From the NCBI RefSeq assembly GCF_014269225.2, contig NZ_CP077097.1, positions 4,351,001 to 4,415,000 of the forward strand: a DNA stretch of 64,000 nucleotides, given 5' to 3'. Made by a program: the position numbers and the translations under genes. Positions 58,487 through 64,000 of the stretch are shown piece by piece (position 1 is the first letter of the stretch; every line of letters starts with the position of its first letter). The stretch comes from Pseudomonas anuradhapurensis (GTDB lineage: Bacteria; Pseudomonadota; Gammaproteobacteria; Pseudomonadales; Pseudomonadaceae). A model generated the notes under the pieces. It was not told the origin of the DNA, ran no database searches, and was given only the letters and a program-made list of their open reading frames with translations.

Positions 58487-58579
58487 GCCTCTTCGCGGGC
58501 ACGCCCGCTCCCACAGGTACACCACAGCATTTGAAATCCGTGTGATACCTGTGGGAGCGGGCGTGCCCGCGAAGAGGCC
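58487..58579. repeat. REP pair (family B)
   Basis: Inverted copies GGCCTCTTCGCGGGCACGCC / GGCGTGCCCGCGAAGAGGCC between converging zapG and megL. Confidence 0.93.
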
Positions 58580-58591
58580 GGCCCAGGCAAC

Positions 58592-59788
58592 CTAGCTGCA
58601 AGCCTGCAATGCCTGCTCGACATCCGCCAGCAGGTCTTCCACATCCTCCAGCCCCACCGACAACCGCACCAGTCCCTCCGAAATCCCGTGGTGCGCCCGC
58701 TCCTGCGCCGTATAGCTGGAATGGGTCATGCTCGCCGGATGCTGCGCCAGTGACTCCGCATCGCCAAGGCTCACCGCGCGGGCGAACAGCTGTAGCGCGT
58801 TCATGAAACGCCGGCCCGCCTCGATACCGCCCTTGAGTTCGAACGCGATCATCCCGCCCGGCAGACGCATCTGCCGCTGCGCCAGTTCGTACTGGGCAAA
58901 CGATGGCAACCCCGGATAGTGAATCAACTCCACCTGCGGCTGCCGCGCGAGAAACCGCGCGATCTGCATGGCATTGGCACAATGGCGGTCCATGCGCAGC
59001 GCCAAGGTCTTGATGCCGCGCATCAACAGCGCGGCGTCGTGCGGCGACAGTACCGCCCCGGTCATGTCCTTCAAGCCTTCCAGGCGGATGCGGTCGACCA
59101 GCGCCTTGCGCCCCACCACCAGGCCGGCGGTGATATCGCCGTGGCCGCTGAGGTACTTGGTGGCCGAATGCACCACCAGATCAGCCCCCAGCTCCAGCGG
59201 CCGCTGCAGGTACGGCGTGCAGTAGGTATTGTCGACCACCACATGTACATCGTGCCCGCGCACGGCCTCGGCAACCGCCGCGATATCCACCAGTTGCATG
59301 TTGGGGTTGGCAGGGGTTTCGAAGTAGATCATCCGCGTTTTGCTGTTGATCGCCGCTTTCAGTGCCTTGACGTCATTCAGGTCGACATGGCGGACCTTCA
59401 CCCCGAATTCGCCGATGCCATGGTGCAGGAAGGCGAAAGTGCAGCCGTACAAGGTGCGCCCGACGATCAACTCGTCGCCGGGCCGCAGCAGGGTCCAGAT
59501 CGTCGAGGTAATGGCGCCCATGCCCGACGCCAGGGCCAGCCCCGCCTCGCCCCCTTCAAGCGAGGCCATGCGCTGTTCTAGCAGGGCCAGGGTGGGGTTG
59601 GAAATGCGGCTGTAGAAGTGCCCCGGTTGTTCGCCGGCAAAGCACGCAACGCCGTACTCGACGTTGGGGAAGGCGTAGGTAGCGGTCTGGTACACCGGCG
59701 GCACCAGGGCGCCACCGTGGGAAAGCGGGTCGTAGCCATGATGAATGGCCCGTGTGGAAAAACCGGTGTTGTTATCGGAGCCGCGCAT
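58592..59788 (-). CDS. mdeA: L-methionine gamma-lyase
   Basis: 398-residue PLP enzyme that splits methionine into methanethiol, ammonia and 2-oxobutyrate. Length and numbering agree with P. putida MdeA: Y59 and R61 (HFYSRISNP), Y114 and C116 (TLYGC), PLP-lysine K211 (HSATKYLSGHGD), K240 and D241 (LKDMTGAVLSPHDAALL). C116 separates methionine gamma-lyases from related gamma-synthases. Divergent from mdeR; the mdeB partner (2-oxo acid dehydrogenase) is not downstream. Confidence 0.95.
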   Translation of the reverse strand: MRGSDNNTGFSTRAIHHGYDPLSHGGALVPPVYQTATYAFPNVEYGVACFAGEQPGHFYSRISNPTLALLEQRMASLEGGEAGLALASGMGAITSTIWTLLRPGDELIVGRTLYGCTFAFLHHGIGEFGVKVRHVDLNDVKALKAAINSKTRMIYFETPANPNMQLVDIAAVAEAVRGHDVHVVVDNTYCTPYLQRPLELGADLVVHSATKYLSGHGDITAGLVVGRKALVDRIRLEGLKDMTGAVLSPHDAALLMRGIKTLALRMDRHCANAMQIARFLARQPQVELIHYPGLPSFAQYELAQRQMRLPGGMIAFELKGGIEAGRRFMNALQLFARAVSLGDAESLAQHPASMTHSSYTAQERAHHGISEGLVRLSVGLEDVEDLLADVEQALQACS

Positions 59789-59843
59789 CGCAACAGCCTC
59801 TTGTGGTTTGTTATAAGCTTATGCCACCGAGCTGCCCGATTTT

Positions 59844-59880
59844 TTCCAAAATGACCCACGCAATCGCGTGCTTGTTGGAA
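59844..59880. promoter_or_regulatory. candidate MdeR operator
   Basis: Nested dyad: outer arms TTCCAA and TTGGAA at 59844-59849 and 59875-59880, inner arms CACGC-AATC-GCGTG at 59857-59870, nearly concentric (centres 1.5 bp apart). It lies in the 127 bp between mdeA and mdeR, where an Lrp-type regulator should bind. Confidence 0.5.
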
Positions 59881-59915
59881 CAAAAACAATAATTACCGGA
59901 TCAGGAGGGCAAAAA

Positions 59916-60395
59916 ATGCCTTCAAGCCTCGACCGCACCGACCGCGCCCTGCTCGCAGCCCTGCAGGACAATGCCCGCCTGACCATTGCCGAACTGGCCG
60001 ACCAGGTGGCACTGACCACCTCGCCCTGCTGGCGGCGGGTAAAGCTGCTGGAAGACAACGGTTACATCACCGGCTACCAGGCGATCCTTTCGCCTAAATC
60101 GCTGGGCTTCGGTGTTACCGCGTTCGTCAGCATCATGATGGACTCGCACACCAAGGACATGGCACTGGCGTTCGAACAGCGGCTAATGGAAATTCCCGAG
60201 ATAGTCGCCTGTCATAATATTTCCGGGCGTTATGACTTTCTGCTGGAAATATTGGCGCGGGACCTGGAGTCGTTTGGTGAGTTTGCGCGAGAGGTTTTGC
60301 AGCGATTGCCAGGCGTAAAGGAGATCTATTCGAGCTTTTCCTACAAAGAGGTGAAAAGCAAGCGAGTTATTCCGGTAACAGAACGACATATTTGA
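59916..60395 (+). CDS. mdeR: Lrp/AsnC-family regulator MdeR
   Basis: 159 residues from the ATG after AGGAGGG. N-terminal HTH DRALLAALQDNARLTIAELA and VALTTSPCWRRVKLLEDNGY (about 7-50), then the RAM/ligand-binding domain (SIMMDSHTKDMALAFEQRLM; VACHNISGRYDFLLEILARD). MdeR activates mdeA in response to methionine in P. putida. Confidence 0.93.
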   Translation: MPSSLDRTDRALLAALQDNARLTIAELADQVALTTSPCWRRVKLLEDNGYITGYQAILSPKSLGFGVTAFVSIMMDSHTKDMALAFEQRLMEIPEIVACHNISGRYDFLLEILARDLESFGEFAREVLQRLPGVKEIYSSFSYKEVKSKRVIPVTERHI

Positions 60396-60489
60396 TCGAT
60401 GAATTTGGCTCGTTTGTCTAGTGCAGGCCTCGAAGCTGTGAGATATCTCCAGCTTCTAAGCCTACCCCAGTCACAAAATATGCTGATCA

Positions 60490-61014
60490 CTATGGAAAAT
60501 CATGAGGAATCTTAATCAACGGTGGAGGAATTGGCGGATATATTTCCGGGTAAACTTTTGGTTTATTTGATATCCGTCCCGGCACAAAACCGAATCGCCC
60601 CCATCGAATTTCTGCATTGCGCCCATCAAAAATCAAGATATTACCAGTATCGGTTACTTTGAGATAATTATTCTCCCAATAGGATCTATCAAGTGTCTCC
60701 GTACTCGCTGCGGCCCATAGTCGCTCGCGAGCAGGGTCATGCAGTAACCCTGAGTTGCTAACGACGAACTGCAACGGCTCTCGCTTTCTAGTACGAAGCG
60801 TATAACTATATGGCTGCCTTTCGTCTGCGACCCAGATAACGGCGCCACCATCTTCCAGGACCAGGTTTCCATCGTGCCGGAGACGAAGCAGGAACCTACC
60901 GCTGCTGGATTTGATAAATTGGCCCGGCCGCATGGCCTAATTTGGAGGAAGCAATTCGCCTCCAGAATTATGAAACGGTTTGTATTGAATCTTCCGATAC
61001 TTACTCTTTCCCAT
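60490..61014 (-). pseudogene. bulb-type (mannose-binding-like) lectin gene interrupted by an in-frame amber codon
   Basis: Reading from an ATG at 61014, which follows AAGGGGG with good spacing, 25 codons (MGKSKYRKIQYKPFHNSGGE then LLPPN) lead to TAG at 60939-60937. The same frame goes on as AMRPGQFIKSSSGRFLLRL and stays open for the rest of the lectin domain, ending at 60490. The domain has the B-lectin repeat type Q-x-D-x-N-x-V: RLRHDGNLVLED, a degenerate middle repeat (VVSNSGLLHDP) and YLKVTDTGNILIFD, then a proline-rich tail (PEIYPPIPPPLIKIP). The conserved fold needs residues on both sides of the stop. The ATG right after the stop (60933) could give a 147-residue product but has no ribosome-binding site. 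Relatives include LlpA-type bacteriocins. Confidence 0.7.
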
Positions 61015-61267
61015 AGCAGCCCCCTTATTCCGAAAAATTTAACAAGCCCTCTAGCGAAGGTTGCACACCCATTTTCTCCGGGACCTCCCATTATAAATAA
61101 CCAGAAATACACCCCTGGAAAAAACAGTAAAAAATCTTACAGCTTAAAAAGATCAAGACCACTTACATCTACCCAAATTCAACTTGCAGAATGCGAGACA
61201 ATATCTGCGCAGAACAGCACAAATTCGATCAAAAGCAGGCTTCAGTCATTGCTAGGAGATCATATCC
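61015..61267. other. A+T-rich stretch without a recognised gene
   Basis: Counting by hand, 61081-61200 has 44 G or C in 120 bases, far below the surrounding genes. It separates the diverging lectin and lipoprotein genes and should hold their promoters; none is clear. Confidence 0.4.
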
Positions 61268-61450
61268 ATGAAACATCTGACACTAATTGGTATTTTTCTA
61301 TTATCGGGGTGCAGCGGTGAGAGGCTCCTGATACTTCCTGACCGCGAGCATGAAAATTTCAGCTGTGACATGGACCCATACAAACAAGGGTGTGAACGAA
61401 TGAAAGACTACCAAGAGCATTTCCGATTGACGGAAGAGCCAGTGAAATGA
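61268..61450 (+). CDS. small hypothetical lipoprotein
   Basis: 60 residues. MKHLTLIGIFLLSGC gives a short lipoprotein signal with cysteine at 15, then SGERLLILPDREHENFSCDM and DPYKQGCERMKDYQEHFRLT, with two further cysteines that could form a disulfide. AGGAG lies eight bases before the ATG. It is not a family I recognise. Its base composition fits the low G+C patch that also holds the lectin gene, from which it diverges. Confidence 0.65.
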   Translation: MKHLTLIGIFLLSGCSGERLLILPDREHENFSCDMDPYKQGCERMKDYQEHFRLTEEPVK

Positions 61451-61559
61451 TGCTGCGCAAGCCACCTCGACCGTTCAAAACGAGACGGACCTGCCTGCGG
61501 CTGTACGCTTTGCGCTGTTACCCTCGTATGAAATGTCTGTGCGGATTATGGCTACGCTG

Positions 61560-61607
61560 GGGCTGCTGTGCAGCCCAGCGCGACACAAGGCCGCTCACAA
61601 GGGCCCC
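61560..61607. repeat. decayed single REP (family A)
   Basis: GGGGCTGCTGTGCAGCCCAGCGCGACACAAGGCCGCTC then a broken end lacking CTACAG. No inverted partner. Confidence 0.7.
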
Positions 61608-61625
61608 GCAAGCATATCGACAAAC

Positions 61626-61652
61626 AAAAAACCCCGCCGAGGCGGGGTTTTT
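61626..61652 (-). terminator. terminator of cysDNC
   Basis: Stem AACCCCGCC / GGCGGGGTT with loop GA-type bases and A/T tracts on both sides, 16 bp after cysNC. Confidence 0.92.
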
Positions 61653-61667
61653 CTTGCTGGCTAGCGC

Positions 61668-63569
61668 TTAGATCGCGCCACGCTGACGCAGTACGTCCAG
61701 CACCTGTTTCACGCCCTCGTCCACGCTGGTGGTCTGGGTGTCGATCACCAGGTCGGCATCCAGCGGTACATCGTACGGGAAGCTTTCGCCCGGGATGTTG
61801 TCGCCAGCAGCTGCGTACAGGCCTTGCGGGTCACGCTCACGGCAGGCCAATGGCGAAGCCTGGACATAAACGGTCACCAGGCGCTCCTTGCCGATCAATG
61901 CCTTGGCCTGTTCGCGGCCTTCGGCATCCGGGGCCACGAACGCGGCCAGGGTCAGCAGGCCGGCTTCGTTGAACTGGCGCGCCACATGGGCGGCGCGGCG
62001 CCAGTTCTCGGTGCGGCCGGCACGGTCCTGCGGCAGGCCCTTGTTCAGATCATGGCGCAGGTTCTGGCCATCGAGCACGTACACCGCACGGCCCATGTCG
62101 AACAGCTTGCGCTCCACGGCATAGGCCAGGGTGCTCTTGCCAGCGCCGGACAAGCCGCTGAACAGCACAGTGGCCGGCTGCTGGCCGAAGCGCAGGGCGC
62201 GCTCTTCGGTGGACACGTGGGCCTGCTTGCCGTGATGGCCGGTGCTGCCGTGCGGCAGCACTGGCGGGGCGATGATCATGCCGGCGCCGACGGTGCCGTT
62301 GGTCAGGCGATCGATGACGATGAACGCACCGGTGGTGCGGTTGCTGTCATAGCCGTCCAGGGCGATCGGGGCATCCAGGGATACCTTGACGCGGCCGATC
62401 TCGTTCAGTTGCAGCGCGCTGGCAGCACCCTGCTCCAGGGTATTCACGTCGACCTTGTGGGTGATGCTGGCAATCGAGCCCGGCACGTAGCTGGTGGCGC
62501 GCTTGATGTCGTACTTCTTGCCCGGCAGCATCGGCTCCTCGGCCATCCACACCAGCATGGCGTCGAACTGGTCGGTGACCGGTGGAACGTTGTCGGCATG
62601 CACCAGCAGGTCGCCACGGGAGATATCGATCTCGTCTTCCATGGTCAGGGTCACGGCCTGGCCGGGGCCGGCGTTTTCCAGCTCACCCTCGTAGGTGACG
62701 ATGGACTTGACCCGGCTGCTCTTGCCCGATGGCAGCACGACGATTTCATCGCCCTTGTGCACCACGCCGCTGGCGATGGTGCCGGCGAAGCCGCGGAAGT
62801 TCAGGTTCGGGCGGTTGACGTACTGCACCGGGAAGCGCAGGTCGGTGAAGTTGCGGTCGGCCGAAACCTCGACGGTTTCGAGGATTTCCATCAGCGTCGG
62901 GCCGGCGTACCACGGCGAGCGCTCGCTGTGGTTGACCACGTTGTCGCCCTTGAGCGCCGACATCGGCACGAAGTGCAGGCTGCTCGGCACCAGGTTGATG
63001 GCTTCGGCGAACTTCAGGTAGTCGGCCTTGATCGACTCGAACACGCCCTGGTCGAAGCCCTTGAGGTCCATCTTGTTGACCGCGACCACGATGTGCTTGA
63101 TGCCCAGCAGCGAGGCAATGTAGCTGTGGCGGCGGGTCTGGGTCTGCACGCCGTAGCGGGCATCGACCAGGATGATCGCCAGGTCGCAGGTGGACGCGCC
63201 GGTGGCCATGTTGCGGGTGTACTGCTCGTGGCCCGGGGTGTCGGCAATGATGAACTTGCGCTTGGCGGTGGAGAAGTAGCGGTAGGCGACATCGATGGTG
63301 ATGCCCTGCTCGCGCTCGGCCTGCAGGCCGTCGACCAGCAGCGCCAGGTCGACTTCTTCGCCGGTGGTGCCAACCTTCTTCGAATCACGGGTGATGGCCT
63401 CGAGGTGGTCCTCGTAGATCATCTTCGAGTCGTGCAGCAGGCGCCCGATCAGGGTGCTCTTGCCGTCGTCGACGTTGCCGCAGGTCAGGAAACGCAGCAG
63501 TTCCTTGCGCTCGTGCTGGGCCAGGTAGGCGAGGATGTCCTCGCTGATCAGATCAGATTGGTGCGACAT
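61668..63569 (-). CDS. cysNC: sulfate adenylyltransferase GTPase subunit fused to APS kinase
   Basis: 633 residues. Residues 1-440 are CysN, an EF-Tu-like GTPase: Walker [14 protein letters not shown] (about 31-43), DTPGHEQY (about 109-116), NKMDLKG (about 164-170). Residues ~455-633 are CysC, APS kinase, with [13 protein letters not shown] and the [13 protein letters not shown] acceptor site. Together with CysD it activates sulfate to APS and PAPS for cysteine synthesis. The fusion is normal in pseudomonads. 15 bp after cysD. Confidence 0.98.
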   Translation of the reverse strand: MSHQSDLISEDILAYLAQHERKELLRFLTCGNVDDGKSTLIGRLLHDSKMIYEDHLEAITRDSKKVGTTGEEVDLALLVDGLQAEREQGITIDVAYRYFSTAKRKFIIADTPGHEQYTRNMATGASTCDLAIILVDARYGVQTQTRRHSYIASLLGIKHIVVAVNKMDLKGFDQGVFESIKADYLKFAEAINLVPSSLHFVPMSALKGDNVVNHSERSPWYAGPTLMEILETVEVSADRNFTDLRFPVQYVNRPNLNFRGFAGTIASGVVHKGDEIVVLPSGKSSRVKSIVTYEGELENAGPGQAVTLTMEDEIDISRGDLLVHADNVPPVTDQFDAMLVWMAEEPMLPGKKYDIKRATSYVPGSIASITHKVDVNTLEQGAASALQLNEIGRVKVSLDAPIALDGYDSNRTTGAFIVIDRLTNGTVGAGMIIAPPVLPHGSTGHHGKQAHVSTEERALRFGQQPATVLFSGLSGAGKSTLAYAVERKLFDMGRAVYVLDGQNLRHDLNKGLPQDRAGRTENWRRAAHVARQFNEAGLLTLAAFVAPDAEGREQAKALIGKERLVTVYVQASPLACRERDPQGLYAAAGDNIPGESFPYDVPLDADLVIDTQTTSVDEGVKQVLDVLRQRGAI

Positions 63570-63584
63570 GGAGTAACCCTGAAA

Positions 63585-64000
63585 TTAGAAGTAGCCTTGG
63601 CGTTTCTTGTCTTCCATGGAGCCGGCGCCATCGTGGTCGATGACACGGCCCTGGCGTTCGGACGTACGGGTCAGGAGCATTTCCTGGATGATGTCCGTCA
63701 GGGTCTCGGCTTGCGACTCGACAGCACCCGTCAACGGGTAGCAGCCAAGGGTACGGAAACGCACCTTCTTCTTGACGATGCGGGCTTTCTCTTCATCGGT
63801 GAGATGTTCGAGGATGCGCTCGTCGTCGATCATGATCAGGGTGCCGTTCTTCTCGATGACCTCACGCTCGGCAGCGAAGTACAGCGGCACGATCGGGATG
63901 CCTTCGAGGTAGATGTACTGCCAGATGTCCAGCTCGGTCCAGTTCGACAGCGGGAAGACCCGGATCGACTCGCCCTTGTTGACCTTGCCGTTGTACACGT
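63585..64000 (-). CDS. cysD: sulfate adenylyltransferase subunit 2 (3' part), cut by window edge
   Basis: The last ~137 codons of Cys[49 protein letters not shown] and the terminal [20 protein letters not shown]. The family continues upstream beyond the window, including the PP-loop, so no start is given. The first gene of the cysD-cysNC operon. Confidence 0.97.
   Translation of the reverse strand, partial: VYNGKVNKGESIRVFPLSNWTELDIWQYIYLEGIPIVPLYFAAEREVIEKNGTLIMIDDERILEHLTDEEKARIVKKKVRFRTLGCYPLTGAVESQAETLTDIIQEMLLTRTSERQGRVIDHDGAGSMEDKKRQGYF

Noticed and set aside
60654..61112. 152-codon minus-strand frame overlapping the lectin
   Set aside because: It is a +1 shifted reading of the lectin sequence; only the frame with the amber codon keeps the lectin repeats.
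60874..61320. 148-codon plus-strand frame across the lectin start region
   Set aside because: It overlaps the start of the lectin gene and the lipoprotein start, lacks a ribosome-binding site and resembles no protein.

Overview
The window reads as chromosomal core DNA of a fluorescent pseudomonad of the Pseudomonas putida group. The evidence is a high G+C coding style, a MegL/MdeA methionine gamma-lyase almost identical to the P. putida enzyme as I remember it, a ColRS system with P. putida-type ColR boxes, the pseudomonad order of the dcw cluster with dciA and secA beside it, and dozens of copies of two P. putida-type REP sequence families at operon ends. No phage, integrase, transposase, CRISPR array, tRNA or rRNA gene was seen.

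Layout. 1-3.0 kb: the ColRS two-component system (minus strand) between two of its own probable targets, a gene cut by the left edge and a PAP2 phosphatase; each target has a ColR box. 3.2-6.1 kb: groL, groS and fxsA (minus), with a sigma-32-type promoter before groS. 6.1-16.7 kb: mixed housekeeping and envelope genes: HugZ-like protein, a DUF481 outer-membrane protein, an alkyltransferase-like DNA repair protein, ampG, an MdfA-like efflux pump, an MscS channel, yajQ, panE, an orphan PAS histidine kinase and a PduO-type cobalamin adenosyltransferase. 16.9-23.6 kb: a Nudix/thiamine-phosphate-synthase-like fusion, a glutathione S-transferase, argJ, secA and dciA.

23.8-41.7 kb: the complete division and cell wall (dcw) cluster on the minus strand, mraZ-rsmH-ftsL-ftsI-murE-murF-mraY-murD-ftsW-murG-murC-ddl-ftsQ-ftsA-ftsZ-lpxC. 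Most junctions overlap by 1-11 bp, and a sigma-70-type promoter with MraZ-type repeats stands in front. The RNase P RNA gene (rnpB) lies directly upstream on the same strand. 42.3-47.7 kb: rsmI facing an lpoA-yraN-gmhA/diaA-dolP operon, then a small lipoprotein, sspB and sspA. 48.4-52.1 kb: the cytochrome bc1 operon petABC and the ribosomal operon rplM-rpsI. 52.4-58.4 kb: an aldo-keto reductase, a GlxA-like regulator, zapE, trpS with an extra C-terminal domain, a small alpha/beta hydrolase and zapG. 58.6-60.4 kb: megL (mdeA) divergent from its Lrp-type regulator mdeR.

60.4-61.5 kb is the only clearly accessory stretch. It is A+T-rich and holds a bulb-type (mannose-binding-like) lectin gene broken by an in-frame amber codon, and a tiny lipoprotein. 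The window closes with cysNC and the 3' part of cysD (sulfate activation).

How it works together: most genes serve the envelope. Peptidoglycan precursor synthesis (mur, ddl, mraY), septation (fts, zapE, zapG), recycling (ampG), outer-membrane assembly and lipid A (lpxC, lpoA, dolP, ColRS/PAP2), secretion (secA) and respiration (pet) lie together. The strongest unusual points are the two ColR boxes, the nonsense-interrupted lectin, the shared symmetric -10 between panE and yajQ with a terminator-like hairpin in the yajQ leader, the MraZ operator with possible rnpB read-through, and the TrpRS C-terminal extension.
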